Part shown: positions 23,501 to 37,900 of the stretch, in pieces
Layout: every line of letters starts with the position of its first letter
Position numbering within the stretch: position 1 is the stretch's first letter
From: Myxocyprinus asiaticus
Lineage: Eukaryota > Chordata > Actinopteri > Cypriniformes > Catostomidae
Length of the DNA stretch: 64,000 nucleotides
Assembly: GCF_019703515.2 (NCBI RefSeq)
Contig: NC_059348.1
Coordinates: 23,112,156 to 23,176,155 of the forward strand
Direction: 5' to 3'
Translations under genes and position numbers: made by a program
The notes under the pieces: generated by a model
Databases searched by the model: none
Seen by the model: only the letters and a program-made list of their open reading frames with translations
What the model was told of the DNA's origin: nothing

Positions 23501-25875
23501 CTCAGTTTAGCAGTCATTTTACAAAAATTATTTGACTGCAGAGTCCCATGATTGACAAATCAGAATCAAGTATTCCAGAGAGCCTTGTAAAAAGTCAAGC
23601 TCTTTTTTGGAATGTTAAATGTCTAGATCAGAATAATCTCCTTGACAATTCATATGACTGAGATATTACATAATACAGCAACTGTAATGTACATATTTAA
23701 AAGTTATTACACCTGTGTGCTATAGGTCACCATTCCCTAAAGATCCAAGCATACTTGAGATTAAAACTGTTCATGCTATTTCTAAGTGAGCCCATTGCAT
23801 GTCAAGGCTGAGATTCATAAGCTCTACAGGAAACCCTCCATTTATATATTCAATCTCCACAGGAGGTAGAGCTTACGAATTAGTTCGGAGAAGCTTTCGC
23901 TGCGTGTGGAGATGGTATCTCAGAGAGATGGAGCAATGTGAAGACATTTTCTACATTGCCTTATCCTAAACAGTTCAGAAAGGGAGCTTATTTCATAATA
24001 GGGATGTGCACGGTTACAGTTTTTAACATTCAGTTGACCGTGAGATTTAACCAACGGTTAATAGTTTTTTAGCCAAGAGTTGGGGTGCGGGAATAAAGAA
24101 TGTTTATTGTAATGGAATTTCCTCAAACACTACTCAAAATAGCAGCAAGTAAAGTGCAGAGTGAGCTGTGAGCCTAAACAGCACAATACATAGATCTTCA
24201 AATGATAAAATCTCACAAATAATCAAACTATCACTGCCTGTTAGTGCATGCCGGCAGGTTCACATTTCCGTGAGGCAGTGAACGCAAGTATTGTTATGTG
24301 CGTGGAGCTATTGTGCTGCAGTTAAATAGCCTCTTCAGGGTGCTTTGATTTTTAAATTGTTTAAAATCAAATAGTTTTGAATTTGTCAAATTATTGTATG
24401 TAAATATGCACACCAGAGCAAAAGGAAAAAAAACAGTCTAACCATGTTTCAAGCGCTGAAACTCTGCTCTGTGAAAAACAACCTGGAACCACGTTTAATG
24501 GTGTAACAGTCACATGAAGTCCTCTTTGCAACCTGAAATTCTTCAGAATGCAGCACAACAAATAAAACAAAACACAGGTGTTTCGAGATGCTTTTAATAA
24601 ATAAAAGTTATTTTTAACATTAATTGGTGTCTAAAAATGTTGCTATCCTGCCCGTGAAAGAAAAAAACAGTGAGATTCTGCGCAACATTATAAGACGCCC
24701 GTCCAGCGCATTAACAGTATATAGAAAAACAGCACAGACTCGCACAAAAGCATGTTTGAACAGCCCCTAACTCGATCCATACTATAAAACTTAACCAAAC
24801 CCGGCTGGAAAATCAGGTTGAGTTGAAGACCTCTATTGCACGTGTAGAATAACCGAATAGAGATTTTGGTATTCGAATAGTGGCACGTCGAACGGTTAAC
24901 CGAAAATCGACTATCCGTGCAGATCCTTTCATAATCAAGTGTACACTTTTCCATGTCAAGGGGTAGCAAATATATCCCATCATTTAGCCATTTTCAACTA
25001 AGACAGAGATTCACAATAATCCGACGAATACTACAGGAACAATCAAAATCATTCAACTTTTTCAACACAGCTAAACCCTTAATAACCCCTCAACATCAAA
25101 CCAAAAACTCACATCTGTATTCCGCCCCTAAGCGAAGCATGAGTCGGATGGGAAAGACCTTGGCCCAGGGGGTCTCCCACTTCTGCACCAGGATGCCAAA
25201 GAGGTATGGTGGGTTAGGCAAAGGCAGGTCCTGCAGGGACTGGAAAGTGGGGCTAATGTAAAGGAAGCCGCCATGCTCCTTGCTTCCCAGGAAGCTCTGA
25301 GAGAAGAAGGAGTGACCCAGGTGGCTTAACACATTTCCTGCACAGAAGACAGCGTGGGATTGGCTCAAGTTCTTCCACATTTCATACTTGGATGGAAATT
25401 CTTTAAAACAAACAATATCTCAGCTTCTCAGCACTGACAGAAATATCAATATGCATTGATTGAGATGTGCACAGCAGCCATAAGGTCATGTTATAATGCT
25501 AGAAATAACATGAGCTATGGTTTATAAAACCTTATTAAGTAGCTCTAAAGACTGTTTACATTCTGTCAAAACACTGAAAATAAATAAGGAATGACTTGAA
25601 TGAGGTAAATTTTTTATGACAGGTTAAAACAATAAGGGTCAGGGCTAGAAATTAAGTCATTGGAAATAGAAGCTCTGTTCCAAAAACTAGTGAGCTGACT
25701 ACTTAGTATTTTTAGGCATCATAGCCTCGTTCCCGACACCAAAATTACGCTGCCATCTAAGATACTTTGTTATGACCAAATTCCAGGGCAGCAATGCATT
25801 AATCCTTTGCAGACAAAGCAAAATGAAAATGAAAAATAAACAAATATATAAATAATATTAATATAATATAAATCA

Positions 25876-25956
<81 letters not shown>

Positions 25957-28900
25957 CCACAAAGTTAACAGAAATGTCAATTATGAATACTGAAAAATAG
26001 TGATACAGAGTTAAATTTAATTCAAAATTTACTATTTTATCCAATATTTGTGTATTATGCATTTTTGGCTTATTAGAGTATCATGTTGTTAGCTTAGCAG
26101 CACGTGCTAAAGCCAAACTCCATTTTAATTATTTATATGGAACACGGAATTGCTGCCTATTTAGAGTGTTTTAAATCAGTCAGGTTCTGTTTATGTTAGG
26201 ATACCAAAGGCTGCTGCCAATGTAGACAGCACACTAGGTTTTAGAACAGAACAAATTTCATTTCAATAAAAATAAAAGGCTCATGGAAAAAAAGATTCAT
26301 GAGTTTCACAGCATTAGCCACTATAAGGTGACAGCCACTAAATCTACTCAGACAGACAGAAGACGTCTGAATTAGACCTCTGCACTTTTGACAGATCATA
26401 CATTAGGCTCAAAGGGATGGCGGTCAGTGTGCAACATGACATGGGAACTGTTCTGTGGCTGCACTTACTGACCTGAAGTAGGGCTGGGAGATAAGAGGAG
26501 GATTGTGTCTGGAAAAACAATTTCTGCTGAAGTGGCTCCTCAATGCCAATAGGGTCAGCAGCCTCATTTTATCTTTGAGAGCCTCCTGATACGGCGGTTT
26601 AATTTTATCTATGTAGGCCTTGGTCTCATTTAGTCTGGATCAGTTTCCCAGAACAGCCCTCCTGGTGGAAGTGTATCAGTTTACCTGTGAGTGCCTCCCG
26701 GTAGAGATGGACAAAGTGGCTGAAGATGTCCTTGGGAATGCTTTTCTCATCAGGCAGGCACTGTAGAAGCACTACTACCTCCGCCTGGCCGACGGCATGC
26801 ATACCTTTTGTTGTCATATACCAGCATTTCCTATTCACATCTTTAAGCAAAAAAATAACACAAAAGATGTTTATGGGAAATCTCTTGGTATGGTCAAAGA
26901 CAGCTACACAGGTTTGTAACTTTCTACAATTCCACAAAAGTATTACAATGGTTAGAAAACATAGCTACAGCTACATCACAAAAATATTCTTGCCAATGAA
27001 AAATGAAAGATTAACAAGATTTGTCCAAATTCTGAAGAAAATATAAGTGTAGCTAGTAACACTTTACAATAAGGTTCCATTTGTTAACATAAGTTAACAT
27101 GAACTAACATGTCAGGTGTTTAGAACACACCCCTGACCTAAGAATGAGCAGTAATAATAGTAATGCACACCTTTGCAAGCACCACTAATAAATACTACAA
27201 TCTTACATGTTGTTAAACTGACTAATATTAATGGATATTTCACACTCTAAAAGAATTCACTCCATAGCAACATAAAACTGTAGAGAACATCAAGCAAGTG
27301 GCACACTCACAGTTGACAAGTTTCACCATGGCCAGAAGGTTGGCATTAAGGACAAATACCAGGGGATCAGAATCCCCCTCCTCAAGCTGCTGCATTAGCA
27401 CAATCTCAGCAGGTCTCTCCTCCACAGCATAGTCTGTAGACAAGACACTCATTATTATTCTTGTTACTAACACTTTAATATATTCATGGTGCAACTCTGA
27501 TGAGGAACCATCGTCCCACCCAATAAAAGCCCTCCCTTTGCATGAGTGGTGGAGACATAAGCAGAAACAAAGAATACATGCACACATACACACACATACA
27601 TAAGTACAAATACATACATAGTACAAATACACATATTTAGAGGAGTGGAGGCAACTGAATGGTGAGGATGAGCAAGCACCTGTGATGTGGCCTCCCGTAC
27701 CTCCTTTGACTCCTGTGGAGATGAGGATGGGAGGAAGCCCGTCCTCTGGAATCAGACTGAGGGAGCTGCCCAAAGGGTTAGCAGTCAGGGCTCCAGGGGC
27801 ACGGGCCACCTACAACCAGGTATAATAGATAAACTTATGGCTGAAACATTTCTTACTTACATTTACTCAATAGGACAGTATTTACACGACAGTGGATATA
27901 TAATAGTTATATGCCTAAGACTTGTTATAGCATGAGAATAGAGTGAGGTGGTGAATGTATTGTATGCATAAGTATACAAATTAGAAAGTCTAAACCTTAT
28001 AAACTAAGGCATTGGCTGTACAAACATTTTAAACATAGCATAAAAAGTATAATAAATAGGCATAGCCAGTAAACAGTTATCGCACAAATGTACTCGACAA
28101 GTACAGTTTATCACAATTGGAAGAGATTATTCTTGAGGGAAAAAAACTAATTTTTCAGATTAATTGTTCAGTTTATCAACTTTGAATGGAACAAAGTAAA
28201 TTCTCACCTCAGAAGCATTGGCTCCTGAGGATTTGCTTGAGTACTGGGATGCAGCCACAGGCTGTGGAGGATTGGAATTTGCCGCAGGGCCTTTAGCCGA
28301 GTCTGTAGCTTCCCCGTTGGGGAGAATGCCATCAGCAAACCATACCCTTCTTTGCTCTCGAGTTAGTGAACCTGGCAGTACACAACCATGGTGAGGTTGA
28401 TGATCAGCTAACTCTTGAGTCTTAATGAAAGTCTGTGAAAATCCACAAATTATTTACCGTCAGTTCCTGGCTGTTTGAGGACACCGACGGGCACCATGAC
28501 AGTTGGTGGTGGGGAGCTGAGTGCTCCTGATGCCTGGGCCTGCTGCAGAGGGGGAATAGTGGAGCAGTACTCCGCTGGGTTGTTGGGATTGGGGCTCTGA
28601 TTGCAGCCACCTCCCATATTTTCCCATGTTTGAGCTAATGAAGGAAAGATTACAGGGTCTGGTTATTTACACAATAAAACTTTTCATTTTCATTTATTTT
28701 TTACTTTCTTCCACTGTACAAAACACTAAGTTTTTTAAATCAATAAAATCAGTTGTAAAATGTAGGCTTTGTAAATTTTCAAATGCTCTCTGAATCGCCC
28801 AAAACAAAGACTTCAATTGAACACAACACTTCTGAATTATACCACCATCAATTTAAAAGAAAACTACAGTAAGCTAGTGCTGCAGACAAGTGCCATTAAA

Positions 28901-31900
28901 AATGTTAATAAAGGGAAACATTTAACCATGATTCATGTTACATGAGGGTACCTGGGAAATTTGATTAGGTACAAAAATTCACGGAATACAATGGAGAATT
29001 TATCATTACTCTTAAGAATAGTTTCACTTCACTCACCATTCATGAGAGCACGGTGGCAGGTTACACAAACTCTCGCTTCTTTCCTGTCCATGTACATCAG
29101 CCTGCTTTTCAGACTACAACATGCTGCACAGAACACCTGGCCAGACACACATCATAAACATGCTTGTTTGAAATTAATGTGCACAACAAAATGAAACTAA
29201 ATATAAAATAAATAAAAAAAAACAGGGCCATTCAGACAAAACACACATCACAATGAACGCAAACTTAACATGTCTAGAGACAACTGCATTTTTAAAAGTT
29301 GGGGCTTTTTTATTCCAAATAAGTACATGGTCTAGAAGAATCACAGTTCTGTCAGATTAAACTATTTTGCACCATAGCTACAATTCATTTTCACTATGTT
29401 CCTTCCACGTGTTTCAGCCCATATCTGTGAAAATGTCATCAACGATGCAGCAGTTTATCACCAAGGGAAATTAAGGTGCTATTCCAGCCGATCTGCAGCT
29501 ATTTTTAAGTGCAGTATCGACAGCCATTTCTCCCAGAAGAATTCTGACAGTTTCACATGTTTTAAGATATCCCGACAATTCCTTGAAATTCTACTCTCTC
29601 ATTTTACAGTGGTATGGCTATCAATATGTCAAGAACAATAGCTACCACATTATGTGAGATTGTAAAGCATGTACAGAAAGGTAAGTGACATTTTAACAGT
29701 GAGAGATGGGACAATCTTGAATTCCACGAGCTTCCAACTTGCATGAGCACTAATTTTAAATAGATTTTCACATTTTCTGAAGAAAACTTGAGTGGTGCTT
29801 GCCTCTGCCAAATTGCCGCTACAATTCTAAGGTGTGAGTTGTTACAATGGAATTGATATGTAATTGCGGAGATGGTTTATACATTGCTATGAGGTTGATA
29901 GGGTGTTCGAGATGGTTGCTTCCTGGCGCAAGTCAAAAGAGCCCACCTCCACGTCTCTATAATATTCTGGTCACTAGATATGGTTTGGATCCCTTCTTCA
30001 ATGAAAAATGGAATGGATTTATACACCAGTTTTAGCGTCTGCTAGATTAAAAAAAATTTTAGGAATGATTGCTTAGAAAAGTAATAACACATCTCTCCTC
30101 AACAAATTACACAATTTGAGTATAATTTATGTCTATAACACAAACTGAGCAGGCATAATTGTGCTCGAAAGTTTAATAGTTAGGTTAGGGGTTTGGATGG
30201 ATCCCTAAACCTAGAGGCCAAAGTTCGCTTCTACTTTCCATTTACTGCTACATCTCACACACAGCGCAAGTGAAAGAAATTTAGTCATCAGCACAGTCCA
30301 CACAGAATGTCCATGTGCATCACAGTCCTTGTAACATCTACACATGTGCATGAAGTCGACTGCATCACAAAGAATCACAAAGCAATGGTAACATGCATGC
30401 TTCAAACACGTCAGTAGGGGCTCGCAGTCAACAGACTATACACTGAAAGGCTAGTACACAAGGTTTAATAGCACGTGGAAAACTAACCATATCCTAGCCA
30501 TAGGTATGAACTAAAATAATAGTGATGCTAATCTTAGCAAGCACCTCTAATTAATGAACAAGAGGCCTTACCTTGCCACAAGCCCGACAATGATGTCTTC
30601 TTTTAGTGAAGGTAAACTTGACCTCGCATTTCATGCAAATGGGTGCTTGAGAGTCAGGAACCCATACAGGGGCCACCTCCCCCAAAGAACTGAAAGGTTT
30701 CCTAGAGAAGGCCCCCTGTTGGCTTGCCAGAATGTCATTGTCGGGACTCTCAGAAGGGATGAGCGAGGCTGACGAATCATCACCAGTCTCTCCATTCAAT
30801 CGAACTACTCCAAACCCTGTTCCTCCACAAGATGACTCAGGGCCTTCTGTCATACCCTGTGGCACCAGGTTCTTGTTCTTGCCAGTAGTGCCAAATTCAT
30901 TCTGGACTTGGCTCAAGAGAGGCTGGGGAATTTGCAGCTTTAAACTGACAGGTTGTTTTGGCCGAGCGCCACCGTAGGGCACACTGACAGGCTGCAGCCG
31001 GCTGTTGTTGAGTTTGCCAGTTCTGCCAGCTTCTGATCCCCGAACTGGATCACAACACTCTTGCTTGCTCTCCTCCATCTCTTTTTCCTCTGTCACAGAG
31101 TCCTCCTTTGAAGGGACTGGTGGCTGGCTGTCCGCATCTCTATCAAGGTCCACAATCAGTCCATTGGACAGGGACTTCTCCACCCCTGATGATTCAGCAA
31201 CTGAGTCACTGTGTGTCCCCTCCTGGACTTTATTTAGTGCTTTGTCATTCTCTTCCTGATTTGATGTCCAAGTGTCTTTCCCTTCACTTTCAGTCTCAAC
31301 CAGTCCACCATTCTGAAAGGCACCCTCATGATTCTCTCTCATGCAGTCCAGCTCCACACTGCCATTGGCTGTTTTGTGCAATACTGTTTCCCCTTTCTGG
31401 GGATCACTTCCCTCTGGAAATTCCAGATTACAGTCCCTCATTCCAACTTCCTGGTCCCCTACAGGTGAACTACCACTGGAAGTCTTGCTTGCCTCCATCT
31501 CAAAAGATGAGCCACCATTCTTCAAAACGGATTTCCTAGTGATAAGTACTTCCTTGGGAAAGGAGAGTTGAGAGTCATTAAAACCAGCAACACTTCTCTC
31601 ATCGGTACCATTCTGCTCCATCCTAAGCTCAAAGGGACCAGTATCAATAACACTTTGTTGGTCTGAAATAGGCTGACTTGTTTCATTTTTGCCCAGAAGG
31701 ACTTCCGAACATCCGCTATGATTAAGACTAGCTGAATAGCTATTTTCCAGGCCCACTCTGTTAGAGGATGGCAAATCTGGCAACTGCCCATCAGTGCTCA
31801 CCAGCTTGCCAATGTTGGGCTGGGACAGAGGGGGACTGTGAACATCTGCTCGCCGGTCCTCACTCCTGCCCTCTGGCTGTTGCCCCAGCCCCTGCTTCCC

Positions 31901-34900
31901 CTCTAACCTGGTGACTTCAGCCAAAGAGGAGCTGTCTGAGGTGTGGGCGTCCAGAAGGGGCTTGAAGCTAATGGGACTATCTCTTGGGCTGAGGTCAGAG
32001 TGGGTTAAGGCAGGGTTCAAGGAAAGAAGGTGTGACGGAGGGGCCAGAATCTGAGTCCATTTGGCATCCGAGAGAGTCGGTGTGTCTGTATCATCTGAGA
32101 GGACAAGACAAATAGGGAAAGAACTCATTATCTTCCTTCTGAAAAAGTGTGAAAAGATTGAAACAAATAAAAGATAAAGTGAGAAATTAGGTCAGGCCAG
32201 ATTGGAAAATGTTCAGGAAGTGGGCCAATCTGGTCATAGCCTTGGGATTTATCTGTCAAAGTGACACATGAATGCTTTGGAATGTGGGCAGGCATTCCCT
32301 GTCTCTTACGTACACCCAAGAATGATCAAACACACACAGTACTTGACCTTGTGACACCAATTAAACAGTCTTCAGGAAAATAAGAGAGAAGCAGAAGTCC
32401 TGAGGGGAAATGCTAATTCAATTGACCCCATTTACACTACAGACTGCTGCCACCAGCACAGCTACCTCCTTGTGCTAGCCATGCTTTGTGCAGCTCAACC
32501 CAAGCAGCAGTGCCAAACATTTGTTCTACTTATATCAGCACCTGTGTTCCTCTGGGCTCATTCATTATGCTCCAATTCATTTGACTATGCATGTTATCTG
32601 AAGATATGTAAATGTACTAAAACAAAATAAAATTTGTTCTGTACAGCAATCATTTTTGCTCCATCTAACACATCAGTTTTCACACTGACAGCAATGTTTT
32701 TCGCAGGAGTTCACCAGGTCATTGTCCTGTTGGTTACTAGTAGGCATTCCTGTCGCTGGATACTCAAATATTATTGGTGGGCTCTGCAATTGGCCAAAGC
32801 CTTTGAAAATCGGATCACAAATGACGAGTTATGTTAGTAAAAAATTTATCAATTTATGAATCAGAAGGCCACCAATTCCTGACATGGTTTTCCACACATT
32901 CTCTTTTATTATATCCCTGAATGTAGTCAGGGACAAAATATACAGAACAGTGGAATTGCTCCACTGTCTTCTCTACCACTGGTGGTCAGTGCAACCGTAG
33001 TCACCATCAATGCTCATTTGCATAGAGGTAGACTTTTCCCAACTTTGTGTTTGCTGGACACCTACATAGCATCACCAGCAATCACCATCGCTCATGTTGC
33101 TGGAAATCTCCAGCTCTCGCTAAAAACAAAAGACTTTCAGAAGCTTTGTTGCTGTCAGTGTGAATGGGGCTTAAGAGTTTTTGCTTTTAAATTCATTTTA
33201 AAGTTTTGCAAGATGTAGTCAAATAGTAGCTTCCTCTTACCTTCATTCTGTTCAAACTCATCCAGCACCTTGTCCAGGTTAAAGGCCTCAGCCTGGAAGT
33301 AATTCTCCATGGGTCAAGAAACTCCACCCTGCCAAGAGCTGTGTGAACCTGAAAAAAAAAAGTTGAAATTTTTATAACTATATAAATGCAACATCAATAA
33401 TTTCCATACTGGCGGTAGACGTATAGTGGATTTTGCGGATAACGATAACTAAGGTGGTGGAAAAGACCGAAAACCTATTAATTGGCCGGTAGTTTTCAAA
33501 ATATGTAAAAATAAAAATAAAATGTCTTAGTCTTTCATTACCATGACGGGCACAGGCACAGAGGCTACAAGAATCAAAAATGAAAAATAAATAAATAAAT
33601 CCCAGATGCAGTTTACTGTCCAACCAAAATCACAATAATAACTAGAAAACAAAAATGAAAAATTGGTGCATAATTTGCAGGGTTCGTACACATTTTGACT
33701 AGGAAATTTCCATAACTTTTCCATGACTTTTTCATGAATTTCCAAAACTATTTTGGTGCATTATCAAATGTTTCTCCTAGGACTGTCGATTTAACGTGTT
33801 AATTTGGTGCAATTAATTATATATAAAAATAACGCGATAAACAAATGAATGCAATTAATCATGTTCCCGGACCGTGATAAGGAATATATCTACCATTAGA
33901 GCAATTCAAGCTTGAAGTACAACCTGTTTTCAGCAGAGGGCAGTAAGCATATGCAAAACACACCCCACTCAGGCTGCTTGATACTTGCAAAATCACAAGA
34001 TGAGAATGCATTCTTGCTTTCAAACACAACTTGATGGAACGCAATTCCAAATGCAGGGATCTCGAGGCATGTTTTTCTATGATTCAAACCACGTTTAACT
34101 TGACACGGTGACTGAAAAAAGCTGCGTTTATGGCGCTATGCAACCAAAGCACTCTAAAAGCATTCATCTGACCCATATGTAAATTGATGCATCCTTAGAA
34201 AAGCCCTTATAAAAAAAAATATACCTTCTGACAGATTAACTAATTCAGTTGCAAAATGGATTGCTGTGGACTGTAGACCAATGATAGGATTATGTTCAAT
34301 ACTATCAAAATAAATATATTGCCTTCTAAAGCCACTTTTTGTCTTATCATTAGCTTTACTTGTCTGCCACAATAATGTAATGCATTTTAATTATTTGGAT
34401 TATTAATTTTATAATATAGATTATTTTTTACAATTATTTAAATATAACTATTTATTATTATTTGATCATTATATATTATTGTTATTATTGAATTATTGTT
34501 ATTTGTGGTTCTCAGCAAATATTTATATACTTGATCAATTGTGGTTAAAAAAAAAATAGTTTCTACCCACTTGTGAACAATTTAATTCAGCATTGTGTAT
34601 AGCTATATACAGTCAAAACATACACCTTATACAATATCACTAAAGCAATGACACACAGCATTTGCTTTGTAATAACAAAATATTTCTTTATTTTTATTTT
34701 ATTTATTTATTTACTGCTGTGAACCCACTGTTTTTAAATTTTTAATGCCCACTTCCTATTCAAACAAAGAGGAAAATATACCGGTATATCTAGGTACAGT
34801 AAAATGTTAACCACTGGATTTAACCTTATTTCAAGCACCTCCCGAGATGGTCTGAGATTATTTGCAGCACTCACAATTGAGACAACATCCTTGCAAACAA

Positions 34901-37900
34901 TTTTCAGACCACTGACACAGAGAGAAATTCTTCAAATGCGCATTCTGTGAGAAGCACTCAAAAAACACTGAATCAGACACGCATATCTTTTTTCTTTCGT
35001 CTGTTCTGCAGAATATAAACCAACCACGTAGGCTATAATACGGAATTGTTCAGTACTAAAGGGAACAGAATTGTGTTTAATATTAAATCAATACAACACG
35101 AAGGAAATATGAAAAAAACAAATAAAAGAAAAAAAATAAATAGGCTATTGGCAACTAGTGGCATATATTTTTTGCCGATTACTTGTTCCAAAAGGCAACT
35201 TTTGGCACAAATTAATCTGTAAAACCGATAAATCCGTCTACCTCTATTCCATATGACAAAAAAAAGCTCAGCTAACAAGTTAAAAACCTTGTTAACAAGT
35301 GTTTACAGTGTCACAAAGGTACTGCAAACTGTGAAAGCCTCCCAGAGTCTGGTAGCTATATCAGATTTATGAGGTCACTGATTCATTCTGACGTAATTTT
35401 TATGTTCTAAAAAATGCCATGGTGATCATATAAAGTGCCAAATATTTCAGACAAGCTCAAATAAATCACACCAACAAATTTGTAATAAAAATGAACAAAG
35501 GTGGATATAAACATACAGTCATACTCATTCTCACCTGCCTAGAGGTCCTCTTCAGTAATTGCAGGTAAATCTGCACAAAGGCTCCTGACAGAGCCCTTGT
35601 CTCACCCAGTCTCGCACACATTGGACAGCCAAACCTGAAACGGAACAGGACGATAAGAACAGAGGCCACACCGATGAGATAGAATCTAATGTCTTGAATT
35701 CTTGTAATGCTTGATTCAACCTAGTAAGCCATATGCTAAATAGATGCCTCATGTTAATACCCTTAGGGCCCAAAAAGAACCAAACTGTTCCAGCTGACTG
35801 TTGTTAAAGTCAGAGTTTATATATTTTGCTTGAACTTTGAGCATGGATACAATCAGGTGTATAATAATTCCTTATGATCCACACAAAGTTGTGGTTGACT
35901 CTATGGTAAACTGCAATGGGCAGTACGTCACTGACAAAGTGGGTAATGGAGAAGGCTGGTGACACATAAGAACAAGTGTGCTGAGGATTACACCAGAGAT
36001 GAGACATTCCGGCAAGCAGAGGGTTTTGAAAGTAGCAGACTCAACACATTTTACGCTTAGATAAAGATGCACGCTCTGCCATGCTGTTAGCGCAAAGCTA
36101 AGAAGACATGGGAGGAGAGGAATACGAAACATACAGCTGGGCAAACCGTTTGTGTGGGACGGAGGACAGGAACCCTGAAACTGCAATTGCTCTCTATGAC
36201 TGAAAAAATATCTGCTGTGTTTTTAGAATACCATATCAACTAAAAAACAATTTAAATTAAATGGTAAAAAAAGGCTCAGTCAACATTCACTTTAATTGCA
36301 TCTTTTTTCCATATAATGAAAGTGGATGGTGTCTGAGGTTGTCAATCCCTAACGTTCTGCTTAACATATTTTGTATTCCACAGAAGAAAGAAAGTCATAG
36401 GCCAAACTAACCCTTTTACAAAGAAAACATTTTTGTCTTACTCAGAATAAAAAATTGTTAAGTCACTTTGTCTATTGCTATGTTTTCAACCAATTTGCCA
36501 ATTTAATTTATGCAAATAAAAACATAATATCGCAAAAATAACGTGTGAATAAAGCCACATTTTCATCCCGTGTTAAAAGAACAAAATCGTCACTTTCGGA
36601 TAAATTGTACACACTGTGACTCTTTTATTATTAAAATTAGGGCTGAACAATCGATTAAAATTTTTAATCGAATTAATTACATGGTATGCCGATTAATTAA
36701 TCAAATTAATCGCAATTGATAACATATATAAATATTTGCTTAGAAAGCCCCTAAAATAACAATAATTCAATAAATAATGATTAAATACTTATAAATAGTT
36801 ATATTTAAATAATTATAAATAAAATATATATTATAAAAAATAATAATATAGATAATTAAAATGCATTACATCATTGTGGCACACGAGTAAAGTATTAAAA
36901 AAGATGGTAACGCTTTACAATAAGGTTCTATTTGTTAACATTAGTTAACAACTTTAGTTAACATGAACTAACAATACACAATACTTTTACAGCTTTTATT
37001 AATCTTAATGTTAATTTCAACATATACTAATATATTTCTCAAATCAAAAGTTGTTAACATTAGTTAATTCACTATGAACTAACATGAACTAACAATCAAC
37101 AATTGTATTTTTATTAACTAATATTAACAAAGAATGCTGTAAAAAATATAAATAAATGCTGTAAAAAATAGATTGTTAATTGTTTGTTCATGATACCTAA
37201 TGTAATAACTAATATTAACGAATAGAACCTTATTGTACCAAAAAGACAATTCAAAAAGTGGCTTTAGTATGCAATATTTAGTTTATGTCCATATTACTGA
37301 ACTTATGTCACCTGCCTATCATTGGCCTACAGTTCACAGCAATCTATTTTGCAATTGAATCAGTCCGAGATAGATTTATTATGAGGGCTTTTCTAAGGAT
37401 GCGTCAATGCACACCTGCGTCAGACGCTTTTGGAGCATCTCGTTTGCGTAGCGTCATAAACATACAGTTTTTAGGACGCTGTGTCAAGTTAAACATAGTT
37501 TGAAACTTGGAAAAACACGTCTTAAGATACCTGCGTTTGTATTTGCGCTCCAAGCTGTTTGAACGCAAGAACGTGTTTTCATCTTGTTTTATCTGCCGTC
37601 GGTGAGTGTGGTTTGTTCTCTGCATAAGCACATTGCCCAAACAGCTGAAGTTTTGCTTACTGCCCCCTGAAGAAAACAGGGGGTACTTCAAGCTTGAACT
37701 GCTCAGATGGATGGAATATTCCTTATCACGGTCCGGGGACATGATTACTTGCATACATTTTTCTGACGCGTTATTTTTTATATAATTAATCGCACTGAAT
37801 TAACGCATTAAATCGACAGCCCTAATTAAAATACTTGCATTTTAGAACACGCAGACAAAACACTAAAGAACTTCTCATGTTTGGGAGCAACTGCATGTCT

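Noticed and set aside
25799..26062. Minus-strand frame with alternating Ile-Tyr
   Set aside because: Translation of the (TA)n microsatellite.
27240..27809. 189-residue minus-strand open frame
   Set aside because: Only 27701-27809 is exon, plus an out-of-register overlap with the next exon at 27311-27433; the rest is intron readthrough. Homology and phase demand splicing at 27700.
31108..31539. 143-residue + strand open frame
   Set aside because: Antisense shadow of the large zfyve9 exon, which is firmly supported by homology.
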